Shown here: in pieces, positions 1 to 4,902 of the stretch
Position numbering within the stretch: the first letter of the stretch is position 1
Layout of the letters: every line of letters starts with the position of its first letter
NCBI GenBank assembly: GCA_947478985.1
Contig: CANJYC010000060.1
Span: 1 to 8,882 of the forward strand
Direction of reading: 5' to 3'
DNA: 8,882 nucleotides
From: Acidobacteriota bacterium
Lineage (GTDB): Bacteria > Acidobacteriota > Vicinamibacteria > Vicinamibacterales > UBA2999
Program-made: the position numbers and the translations under genes
The notes under the pieces: model-generated
Database searches by the model: none
What the model saw: only the letters and a program-made list of their open reading frames with translations
What the model was told of the DNA's origin: nothing

Positions 1-471
1 CATGAGGCGGAAGCCCCATCCTGGGCTGTACACGAGCGGGAGGCCACCGGCGACCTGCGTCTGACGCTCGAGCCACACCGCGATGCTCATCGCCTGGACA
101 ATGGCCAGCACCACCGTCAGGTAGCGGGTGTACTGCGTGATCTTGCGGCGGCCGAGCTCGCCCTCTTTCGAGATCCGCTCAAGCGTCGGCCAGACCACCG
201 TCAGCAGCTGCAGAATGATCGACGCGCTGATGTACGGCATCACGCCGAGCGCGAAGACGGTCACGCGGGAAAGATTGCCCCCGGTGAACATGTTGTACAG
301 GCCGAACATCGTGTTCGCCGCCTGGTCCGCCATGATCGCCAGCGCCTGCGTATTCACTCCCGGAGTCGGGATGTGATTCCCGACCCGGTACACGCCGAGC
401 AGCGCCAGCGTGAACAACACGCGGTTGCGCAGGTCGGTGACCGAGAACAGGTTCTTCAGCGCGTTATCCAT
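1..471 (-). CDS. secY: Protein translocase channel subunit SecY, N-terminal part
   Basis: The first 157 codons are visible; the gene continues past the left edge (full SecY is about 430-450 residues). SecY is the membrane pore that exports proteins together with SecE and SecG. The start MDNALKNLFSVTDLRNRVLFTLALLGVYRVGNHIPTPGV includes transmembrane segment 1 (about 17-30). Residues 56-68 (FGLYNMFTGGNLS) fit the plug region. VTVFALGVMPYISASIILQLLTVVWP (70-95) is segment 2. The hallmark cytosolic loop ERISKEGELGRRKITQYTRY follows (98-117), then segment 3, LTVVLAIVQAMSIAVWL. No disruption is seen. The ribosome site before ATG 471 is weak (GAGACAGAC). It is the usual spc-operon neighbour downstream of rplO. 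Confidence 0.96.
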   Translation of the reverse strand, partial: MDNALKNLFSVTDLRNRVLFTLALLGVYRVGNHIPTPGVNTQALAIMADQAANTMFGLYNMFTGGNLSRVTVFALGVMPYISASIILQLLTVVWPTLERISKEGELGRRKITQYTRYLTVVLAIVQAMSIAVWLERQTQVAGGLPLVYSPGWGFRLM

Positions 472-482
472 GTCTGTCTCAT

Positions 483-504
483 CGCGGGGGCATGAGCCCC
501 TGCG
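483..504 (-). other. Hairpin in the rplO-secY spacer
   Basis: On the mRNA strand, GCAGGGGC and GCCCCCGC can pair around a UCAU loop, giving 7 pairs of 8 plus one outer C-G pair, with a single A-C mismatch. It ends about 11 nt before the secY ATG. There is no U-run behind it, so it does not look like an intrinsic terminator. It could lower access to the secY start or mark an RNA-processing point; both are inference. The loop also contains an ATG that would open a four-codon reading frame (MPPR) ending before secY. Confidence 0.55.
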
Positions 505-508
505 TTAT

Positions 509-988
509 CTATTCAGACGCGTCCTTGGATGCCGACGGCGCCGGGGTGAGCACCGTCGTGCTGCCGCCTGCCGCCGCAATCTTCTCCGCTGCCTTGCCGC
601 TGAACTTGTGCGCGTGCACGGTCAGCCGCTTCGCGATGTCGCCCCGGGCGAGCACCTTGATCGGACGACGGCTGGAGCTGATGATTCCGCGTTCGCGTAA
701 CAGCTCGGGCGTCACGACCGTGCCGGCCTCGAACCGCTCAGCCAGCGCGTCGAGATTCACCACCGCGTATTCCGTGCGGAAGATGTTGTGGAACCCGCGC
801 TTCGGAATGCGGCGGTGCAGCGGCATCTGGCCGCCTTCGAACCCGCGCTTGAAGGTGAAGCCCGAACGCGATTTCGCGCCCTTGTGACCGCGGCCGGCCT
901 GCACGCCCTGCCCGCTGCCCTGCCCGCGGCCGACACGCTTCTTCGAATGCTTCGAGCCCTCGGCGGGCTTCAGATTGGAGAGATCCAT
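509..988 (-). CDS. rplO: Large-subunit ribosomal protein L15
   Basis: This 159-residue protein is slightly longer than the usual 144-150. L15 threads a glycine/arginine-rich N-terminal arm through 23S rRNA and joins the 50S late. The arm reads GSKHSKKRVGRGQGSGQGVQAGRGHKGAKSRSG (11-43), followed by FEGGQMPLHRRIPKRGF (50-66). The common GSGxGKTAGRGHKG string is GSGQGVQAGRGHKG here, a mild variation. The globular part has VNLDALAERFEAGTVVTPELLRERGII and IKVLARGDIAKRLTVHAHKFSGKAAEKI. The final residues (TTVLTPAPSASKDASE) are a low-complexity tail. AGGA lies 8 nt before ATG 988. A 37-nt spacer with a hairpin separates it from secY. Confidence 0.97.
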   Translation of the reverse strand: MDLSNLKPAEGSKHSKKRVGRGQGSGQGVQAGRGHKGAKSRSGFTFKRGFEGGQMPLHRRIPKRGFHNIFRTEYAVVNLDALAERFEAGTVVTPELLRERGIISSSRRPIKVLARGDIAKRLTVHAHKFSGKAAEKIAAAGGSTTVLTPAPSASKDASE

Positions 989-998
989 CGTCTATGTC

Positions 999-1187
999 CT
1001 ACTCGCTGACCGTCACCAGATGACGGACCTTGTGAATCATCCCGCGGGTCTCTGGCGTGTCCGGCAGTTCCACCGACTGGCGGATCTTGCGCAGGCCCAT
1101 GCCCTGGACCGTCTGGGCCTGGGTCTTGTTGAAACCGATGGTGCTCTTGAGCAGCGTGATCGTCAGGTGCTTCGTCTTCTTCGCCAT
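999..1187 (-). CDS. rpmD: Large-subunit ribosomal protein L30
   Basis: This 62-residue protein matches L30 (about 58-62). L30 is a small 50S protein near helix 38 of 23S rRNA and is absent from some bacterial groups, so its presence here is informative. LTITLLKSTIGFNKTQAQTVQGMGLRKIRQSVELPDTPETRGMIHKVRHLVTV (8-60) follows the usual L30 pattern, including the GLRK motif and RGMI...V.HLV. The frame is open upstream, but the homologous start MAKKTKH at 1187 lies 2 nt after the rpsE stop. GGAG sits 7 nt before it, so the upstream extension is rejected. rplO starts 11 nt beyond the stop. Confidence 0.96.
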   Translation of the reverse strand: MAKKTKHLTITLLKSTIGFNKTQAQTVQGMGLRKIRQSVELPDTPETRGMIHKVRHLVTVSE

Positions 1188-1189
1188 GG

Positions 1190-1714
1190 CTAGACTCCGA
1201 CGAGCTCGGCTTCTTCCTTGCCGCGATACCGGGCGACAAGCGCCGGATCCTTCAGGTCCATGAGCCCCTGGAACGTCGCGCGCACGACGTTGTGGGGATT
1301 CGCGGACCCGAGCGACTTGGTGAGCACATTCTGAATACCGCACGCCTCAACCACGGCGCGCACGGCGCCTCCGGCAATGAGACCGGTGCCTTCCGGGGCC
1401 GGCTTCAGCAGCACGCTCCCGGACCCGAACTTCCCGAGGACCTGGTGCGGCACGGTCGTCCCGCGCAGCGGCACCCGGATCAGGTTCTTCTTGGCGGCTT
1501 CGATCCCCTTCTTGATGGCTGACGGGACTTCCTTCGCCTTGCCGATCCCGAAGCCGACGACACCGTGCCCGTCGCCGACGACAACCAGGGCGCTGAAGCT
1601 CAGGTTCTTACCGCCCTTGACGACCTTGGTCACGCGGTTGATCGAGACGACGGTGTCCTTGATCTCCAGCTGCGACGCGTCGACCTTCTCACGTTCGCGA
1701 TTCATCAATGCCAC
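1190..1714 (-). CDS. rpsE: Small-subunit ribosomal protein S5
   Basis: This 174-residue protein has the usual S5 length (about 165-175). S5 lies at the mRNA entry site with S3 and S4, and its variants affect decoding fidelity. VSINRVTKVVKGGKNLSFSALVVVGDGHGVVGFGIGKAKEVPSAIKKG (23-70) is the double-stranded-RNA-binding-type domain. APEGTGLIAGGAVRAVVEACGIQNVLTKSLGSANPHNVVRATFQGL (106-151) is the second domain. I start it at GTG 1714 because GGAG lies 7 nt upstream, within the last codons of rplR. An in-frame ATG at 1705 would give a product three residues shorter but lacks a ribosome site. The TAG stop is 2 nt before rpmD. Confidence 0.97.
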   Translation of the reverse strand: MALMNREREKVDASQLEIKDTVVSINRVTKVVKGGKNLSFSALVVVGDGHGVVGFGIGKAKEVPSAIKKGIEAAKKNLIRVPLRGTTVPHQVLGKFGSGSVLLKPAPEGTGLIAGGAVRAVVEACGIQNVLTKSLGSANPHNVVRATFQGLMDLKDPALVARYRGKEEAELVGV

Positions 1715-1715
1715 G

Positions 1716-2090
1716 TTAGAACTCCAAGCCTGCTTCGCGGGCCGCGTCGGCGACTGCCTTCACACGCCCGTGATAGAGGAACCCGTTGCGGTCGAACACG
1801 ACGCGCGTGACGCCTTTGCCGATCAGGCGCTCGGCGATGGCCTTGCCGATCGCGACGGCACCGGCGACATTGCCGCCGTTTACACCCTTGGCGAGCGTGC
1901 CCTTGACGGCCGGCTCGACGGTCGAGGCCGCGGCGATGGTCCGCCCCGTCATGTCGTCGACCACCTGCACGTACATGTGCGAGATGCTCCGGAACACGGT
2001 CAACCGTGGCCGTGCCTCGGTTCCCTGCACCCGCTTGCGGATGCGATGCTTGATCCGATCGCGGCGATCTTCCTTCGTCTTGATCCGCAT
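1716..2090 (-). CDS. rplR: Large-subunit ribosomal protein L18
   Basis: This 124-residue protein matches L18 (115-125 residues). L18 binds 5S rRNA together with L5 and anchors it in the central protuberance. The basic N-terminus (RIKTKEDRRDRIKHRIRKRVQGTEARPRLTVFRS, about 2-35) is the 5S-binding arm. It is followed by HMYVQVVDDMTGRTIAAAST, the helix VAGAVAIGKAIAERLIGKG and VVFDRNGFLYHGRVKAVADAAREAGLEF, the standard L18 end. ATG 2090 is 2 nt after the rplF TAA, with GGAG about 10 nt upstream inside rplF. Its TAA is separated from the rpsE GTG start by a single base. Confidence 0.97.
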   Translation of the reverse strand: MRIKTKEDRRDRIKHRIRKRVQGTEARPRLTVFRSISHMYVQVVDDMTGRTIAAASTVEPAVKGTLAKGVNGGNVAGAVAIGKAIAERLIGKGVTRVVFDRNGFLYHGRVKAVADAAREAGLEF

Positions 2091-2092
2091 GA

Positions 2093-2632
2093 TTACTTGG
2101 CTCCGGTCTTTCCGACCTTCTTCTTGAGCACTTCACCCGTGTAGCGCACACCCTTCTGCTTGTAAGGGTCGGGCCTGCGCATGCGGCGGATGTTGGCAGC
2201 GACCTGCCCCACCAGCTGCCGGTCGACGCCGGTCACCGTGACGTGCGTCTGCTTGTCGATGGCGATGTCGATGCCGTTCGGAATATCGAACACCACCGGG
2301 TGCGAATAACCGAGGGCGAACACCACCTGCTTGCCCTTGAGCTCGGCGCGGTAGCCGACACCGACGATGTCGAGTTCCCGCTTGAAGCCGTCAGTCACGC
2401 CGGTGACGGCGTTGGCGACCAGGCTCCGAGCCAGCCCATGGAACTTCCGCAACTGCTGATCGTCACGCGCCAGCGTCGCAACTACGTTGCTGTCCTGCTG
2501 GGCGAATACGATGCCGGGCGGAATCGCCTGGCGCATCTTTCCCTTGGGACCCTGCACCTCGACGGCATCGGTCCCGATCTTCACGGTCACGCCCTTCGGG
2601 AGCGGGATCGGCTTCTTACCAATTCTGGACAT
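2093..2632 (-). CDS. rplF: Large-subunit ribosomal protein L6
   Basis: This 179-residue protein has the normal L6 length (176-180). L6 is made of two related alpha/beta domains and binds 23S rRNA near the sarcin-ricin loop and the elongation-factor site. It begins MSRIGKKPIPLPKGVTV, has VEVQGPKGKM (24-33), RSLVANAVTGVTDGFKRELDIVGVGYRAELKGKQVVFALGYSHPV (69-113) and the diagnostic C-terminal RRPDPYKQKGVRYTGEVLKKKVGKTG (152-177). ATG at 2632 is preceded by AGAGG 5 nt upstream, at the downstream end of the 15-nt repeat spacer. rplR begins 2 nt after the stop. Confidence 0.98.
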   Translation of the reverse strand: MSRIGKKPIPLPKGVTVKIGTDAVEVQGPKGKMRQAIPPGIVFAQQDSNVVATLARDDQQLRKFHGLARSLVANAVTGVTDGFKRELDIVGVGYRAELKGKQVVFALGYSHPVVFDIPNGIDIAIDKQTHVTVTGVDRQLVGQVAANIRRMRRPDPYKQKGVRYTGEVLKKKVGKTGAK

Positions 2633-2690
2633 TGCTGCCTCTATTCGCGCCGCCTCGTGTGAGACCGACTCGTGTAACGCTGACTCGCAT
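2631..2690 (-). repeat. Imperfect 15-nt direct repeats in the 66-nt rpsH-rplF spacer
   Basis: Read on the mRNA strand, the spacer divides into 15-nt units ATGCGAGTCAGCGTT, ACACGAGTCGGTCTC, ACACGAGGCGGCGCG and AATAGAGGCAGCAAT; the last runs into the rplF ATG. Units 2 and 3 match at 11 of 15 positions, units 1 and 2 at 9 and units 3 and 4 at 8. The shared core is GAG-x-C-x-G, and the final copy provides the AGAGG ribosome site. No promoter or alternative gene was seen in this spacer. Confidence 0.5.
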
Positions 2691-2698
2691 TGCGGTGT

Positions 2699-3112
2699 CT
2701 ACCACACGTTGCACAGGACTTCGCCGCCGACGCCCGCCTTCTTGGCGGCGCGGCCCGTCATGACGCCGCGCGACGTCGTCAGGATGCTGGTGCCCAGGCC
2801 GCCGAGCACCGGGGTCACGTCATCCACGCCCGAGTAGACGCGGCGCCCGGGCCGGCTGATGCGCTCGACGCCGGTGATGACCTTCTCGCCGTGCGGACCG
2901 TATTTCAGAAACATGCGGATCAGCTGTCGCGTCTGGCGGCCTTCCCTCTCGGCGGCGCCTTCGACGATGCGGAATCCCTGGATGTAGCCTTCGTCCTGGA
3001 GGATCCGGGCAATCTCCGCTTTCAGCTTGCTCGCGGGCATGTCGACACGCGTGTGCTTCGCCGTGACGGCGTTGCGGATGCGCGTGATCATGTCGGAAAT
3101 GGGATCAGTCAT
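2699..3112 (-). CDS. rpsH: Small-subunit ribosomal protein S8
   Basis: This 137-residue protein is close to the usual S8 length (130-132), with a few extra residues in the middle (EGAAEREGRQTRQ). S8 binds the central domain of 16S rRNA and, in E. coli, represses the spc operon by binding near the rplE start. Motifs are TDPISDMITRIRNA (2-15), the MPASKLKAEIARILQDEGYI helix (25-44), the LKYGPHGEKVITGVERISRPGRRVY block (69-93) and GLGTSILTTSRGVMTGRAAKKAGVGGEVLC (105-134). Start ATG 3112 follows a pure GA-rich ribosome site. I could not identify an S8-binding mimic at the rplX/rplE junction by eye. Downstream is the longest spacer in the window (66 nt). Confidence 0.97.
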   Translation of the reverse strand: MTDPISDMITRIRNAVTAKHTRVDMPASKLKAEIARILQDEGYIQGFRIVEGAAEREGRQTRQLIRMFLKYGPHGEKVITGVERISRPGRRVYSGVDDVTPVLGGLGTSILTTSRGVMTGRAAKKAGVGGEVLCNVW

Positions 3113-3124
3113 CTTCTCTCTCTC
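3113..3124 (-). promoter_or_regulatory. GA-repeat ribosome-binding region of rpsH
   Basis: The whole 12-nt gap between the rpsN stop and the rpsH ATG is purine on the mRNA: GAGAGAGAGAAG. It offers several overlapping GAG or GAGA pairings with the 16S anti-Shine-Dalgarno end and has no single classical AGGAG. It is also a short dinucleotide tract, which could vary in length by slippage. Confidence 0.6.
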
Positions 3125-3310
3125 TTACCAGGAGCTCTTCGTCACGCCCGTGACGTCGCCTTCGAGCGCTGCCTTGCGGAAGCAGAGACGGCACATCGCG
3201 AACTTCCGCATGTAAGCCCTGGGTCGGCCGCACAGACGGCAGCGATTCCGCAGGCGGATCTTGAATTTCGGCGTCTTCGCCTCTTTGGCGATCTTTGCAG
3301 TCGTGGCCAT
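3125..3310 (-). CDS. rpsN: Small-subunit ribosomal protein S14, zinc-binding short form
   Basis: This 61-residue protein is the short S14 (type Z) rather than the roughly 100-residue zinc-free form of gamma-proteobacteria. S14 sits in the 30S head near S3 and S10 and is a late-assembling protein. Four cysteines form the zinc ribbon: Cys24 and Cys27 (CRLC), then Cys40 and Cys43 (CRLC). GRPRAYMRKFAM lies between the pairs and FRKAALEGDVTGVTKSSW follows; the SW end is the family hallmark. Zinc binding is known for the family and inferred here. It is tightly packed between rplE (2 nt) and rpsH (12-nt GA-rich gap). The use of this form implies zinc-dependent ribosomes; whether a zinc-free paralogue exists elsewhere cannot be seen. 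Confidence 0.97.
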   Translation of the reverse strand: MATTAKIAKEAKTPKFKIRLRNRCRLCGRPRAYMRKFAMCRLCFRKAALEGDVTGVTKSSW

Positions 3311-3312
3311 CG

Positions 3313-3855
3313 TTAACTCGTCCTGAAGGGCATGCCGAGCAGCTGAAGCAGCTTGCGCGCCTCTTCGTCGGTCTTTGCCGTGGTGACTACCGAGACATTC
3401 ATGCCGCGCGCCTTGTCGACCTTCATGTAGTCGATCTCAGGAAACAGCAGCTGGTCGCGGAGCCCGAGGGTGAAGTTGCCGCGACCGTCGAATCCCTTTG
3501 GCGAGACGCCGCGGAAGTCGCGCACGCGCGGCAGCGCCACGGAAATCAGGCGATCGAGGAACTCATACATCCGCTCGCCGCGCAGCGTCACCATGGCGCC
3601 GACAGGCATGCCCTCGCGCAGCTTGAACTGGGCGATGGATTTCGTCGAGCGGCGGATGACCGCCTTCTGGCCGGTGATCTTGCCAAGCTCGTCGGCGCCG
3701 ACGTCGGCCAGCTTCGCATTGCTGGTGGCCTCGCCTAGCCCCATGTTGATGACCACCTTCGCGACCTTGGGAATGGCCATCACATTGCTGTAGCCGAACT
3801 CCTTCTTGAGCGCCGGCGCCACGTCGCTTGCGTACTTGTCCTTCAGGCGGCTCAT
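3313..3855 (-). CDS. rplE: Large-subunit ribosomal protein L5
   Basis: This 180-residue protein has the normal L5 length (about 179). L5 binds 5S rRNA with L18, forms part of the central protuberance and touches P-site tRNA. Conserved blocks are LKDKYASDVAPALKKEFGYSNVMAIPKVAKVVINMGLGEA (4-43), ELGKITGQKAVIRRSTKSIAQFKLREGMPVGAMVTLRG, MYEFLDRLISVALPRVRDFRG and FDGRGNFTLGLRDQLLFPEI, ending with DEEARKLLQLLGMPF. The open frame extends further upstream inside rplX, but the homology starts at MSRLKDKY. The ATG at 3855 overlaps the rplX TGA by 4 nt, so I set the start there. GAGGGAG lies about 10 nt upstream. rpsN starts 2 nt after the stop. Confidence 0.97.
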   Translation of the reverse strand: MSRLKDKYASDVAPALKKEFGYSNVMAIPKVAKVVINMGLGEATSNAKLADVGADELGKITGQKAVIRRSTKSIAQFKLREGMPVGAMVTLRGERMYEFLDRLISVALPRVRDFRGVSPKGFDGRGNFTLGLRDQLLFPEIDYMKVDKARGMNVSVVTTAKTDEEARKLLQLLGMPFRTS

Positions 3856-4184
3856 TTGTCGACCACTCCCTCGCACTTGCGGCAGATCCGAACCTTGCGC
3901 CCGTCGGTCAGCACGCGGCTCCCGATGCGGGTCATCTTGCTGCACTCCGGGCAGACCAGCTGGACGTTGCTCGCGTGCATCGACGCCTCGCGCTCCACGA
4001 TTCCGCCCTTGATGTTCTTCTGCGGATTCGGACGCGTGTGACGCTTGATGATGTTGATGCCCTCAACAATCAGGCGATTCTTCGCGGGGAGCACCTTCAG
4101 TACCCGTCCGCGCTTGCCGCTGTCCTTACCCGTCGTGATAACGACGGTGTCGTTGCGGCGAATTGGTGTGTTCAGTCTCGACAT
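3852..4184 (-). CDS. rplX: Large-subunit ribosomal protein L24, with two CxxC pairs
   Basis: This 110-residue protein is L24, an early 50S assembly initiator with an N-terminal KOW domain: RRNDTVVITTGKDSGKRGRVLKVLPAKNRLIVEGINIIKRHTRP (about 9-52). The next segment, NPQKNIKGGIVEREASMHASNVQLV, is typical. The C-terminal part has Cys78 and Cys81 (CPEC) and Cys101 and Cys104 (CRKC). The spacing of these four cysteines fits a zinc ribbon, as in the cysteine-containing form of L24 found in many bacteria. Zinc binding is inferred, not shown. ATG at 4184 has only a weak GGA upstream. The TGA stop overlaps the rplE start (ATGA, 4 nt). Confidence 0.97.
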   Translation of the reverse strand: MSRLNTPIRRNDTVVITTGKDSGKRGRVLKVLPAKNRLIVEGINIIKRHTRPNPQKNIKGGIVEREASMHASNVQLVCPECSKMTRIGSRVLTDGRKVRICRKCEGVVDK

Positions 4185-4191
4185 ATTCGTT

Positions 4192-4220
4192 CCAGGTCCA
4201 GGGTCCGAGCTCCGGGCTCC
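4192..4220 (-). repeat. Four degenerate heptanucleotide repeats in the rplN-rplX spacer
   Basis: On the plus strand GGTCC, GGTCC, GCTCC and GCTCC start at 4195, 4202, 4209 and 4216, exactly 7 nt apart. On the mRNA the spacer reads as GGAGCCC, GGAGCTC, GGACCCT and GGACCTG followed by the rplX start region. The array fills most of the 36-nt spacer. Its sequence differs from the array at the rpmC/rpsQ junction, but the period is the same. Confidence 0.7.
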
Positions 4221-4589
4221 CTAGAGGACCTCCGGCGCCAGCGAAATGATCTTCATAAACCGGCGCTCACGCAGTTCGCGGGCCACCGGCCCGAACACGC
4301 GCGTGCCGATCGGTTCGTTGTTGTCGTTGACCAGCACGGCGGCGTTGCGGTCGAAGCGGATGTAGGTGCCGTCACGGCGGCGCTGTTCCTTGGCCGTCCG
4401 GACGATCACCGCCTTCACGACCTGCCCCTTCTTCACCGTGCCATCCGGCGTGGCTTCCTTCACCGACGCCGTGACGAGATCACCGAGCCGCGCGTAGCGT
4501 CCCGTTGAGCCGCCGAGCGGATTGATCACCGAGATCTTCCGGGCGCCGGAGTTGTCGGCCACGTCGAGGATCGATCGCATCTGGATCAT
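4221..4589 (-). CDS. rplN: Large-subunit ribosomal protein L14
   Basis: This protein has 122 residues, the standard L14 length. L14 is among the most conserved 50S proteins. It lies at the subunit interface, contacts L19 and 16S helix 14, and is the binding site of the silencing factor RsfS. Clear motifs are MIQMRSILDVADNSGARK (1-18), LGDLVTASVKEATP, KKGQVVKAVIVRT (53-65), the strand IRFDRNAAVLVND (77-89) and NEPIGTRVFGPVARELRERRFMKIISLAPEVL (91-122). ATG at 4589 has a strong AGGAG 6 nt upstream, one of the best ribosome sites in the window. The 36-nt spacer that follows, before rplX, carries four heptamer repeats. Confidence 0.98.
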   Translation of the reverse strand: MIQMRSILDVADNSGARKISVINPLGGSTGRYARLGDLVTASVKEATPDGTVKKGQVVKAVIVRTAKEQRRRDGTYIRFDRNAAVLVNDNNEPIGTRVFGPVARELRERRFMKIISLAPEVL

Positions 4590-4597
4590 GATGTGCT

Positions 4598-4619
4598 CCT
4601 GGACCTACGGCCTATACCT
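4598..4619 (-). repeat. AGG motifs spaced 6-7 nt across the rpsQ stop and spacer
   Basis: On the plus strand CCT occurs at 4598, 4604, 4611 and 4617 (steps of 6, 7 and 6). On the mRNA this gives four AGG motifs from the last rpsQ codons to the AGGAG site of rplN. It is weaker than the two heptamer arrays and could be chance. Confidence 0.4.
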
Positions 4620-4866
4620 GAGGGGCTTTTTCGACGACGCTGGTCACGACCCAGCGCTTGCGGCGAGACAGCGGCCGCGACTCGGCGATGGCGACCACGT
4701 CGCCGACCTTCGCCTCATTGCCCTCGTTATGCGCGACGAACTTCGACGTCTTGCGCTGGGTCTTGCCGTACAGCTCGTGGCGCACCTTGCGCTCAACGGC
4801 GACGACGACCGTCTTCTCCATCTTGTCGCTGACGACGGTGCCGGTCAGCTGTGCTTTGACGCTCAT
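4612..4866 (-). CDS. rpsQ: Small-subunit ribosomal protein S17
   Basis: This 84-residue protein matches the usual S17 length (80-90). S17 is an OB-fold primary 16S rRNA-binding protein in the 30S body. The signatures are LTGTVVSDKMEKTVVVAVERKVRHELYGK (7-35), then the KxSKFVAHNEGNEAKVGDVVAIAESRPLSRRKRW segment (40-72). Together they cover nearly the whole protein. ATG at 4866 is preceded by AGGA about 7 nt upstream, inside the end of the heptamer array at the rpmC junction. A 22-nt spacer separates its TAG from rplN. No unusual residues were noticed. Confidence 0.97.
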   Translation of the reverse strand: MSVKAQLTGTVVSDKMEKTVVVAVERKVRHELYGKTQRKTSKFVAHNEGNEAKVGDVVAIAESRPLSRRKRWVVTSVVEKAPQV

Positions 4867-4874
4867 ATCGTTTC

Positions 4875-4902
4875 CTGCCTACTGCCCACTGACGACTGCC
4901 GT
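4875..4902 (-). repeat. Four degenerate heptanucleotide repeats across the rpmC stop
   Basis: On the plus strand the units are CTGCCTA, CTGCCCA, CTGACGA and CTGCCGT, contiguous and in perfect 7-nt register. Compared with the first unit, the others match at 6, 5 and 5 of 7 positions. The array encodes the last seven L29 residues (TAVVSGQ), includes the TAG stop and runs to within 8 nt of the rpsQ start codon. On the mRNA it presents repeated GGCAG or GTCAG motifs, the last forming the AGGA ribosome site of rpsQ. Confidence 0.7.

Noticed and set aside
472..508. Intrinsic transcription terminator after rplO
   Set aside because: The hairpin has no following U-run and is only about 11 nt from the secY ATG; rplO and secY are normally co-transcribed.
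1188..1343. N-terminal extension of L30 into rpsE
   Set aside because: The family start MAKKTKH has a GGAG 7 nt upstream and directly follows the rpsE stop; the extension is rpsE in a different frame.
1377..2144. Plus-strand open frame of 255 codons opposite rpsE and rplR
   Set aside because: Same reasoning: it is antisense to intact rpsE and rplR, with composition dictated by the complementary strand.
2633..2698. Internal promoter in the rpsH-rplF spacer
   Set aside because: I see no convincing -35/-10 pair; the 66 nt are GC-rich and dominated by imperfect repeats.
3856..3945. N-terminal extension of L5 upstream into rplX
   Set aside because: Conserved L5 sequence begins at MSRLKDKY, and the ATG there overlaps the rplX stop in the usual ATGA manner; the extra residues would simply be rplX read in another frame.
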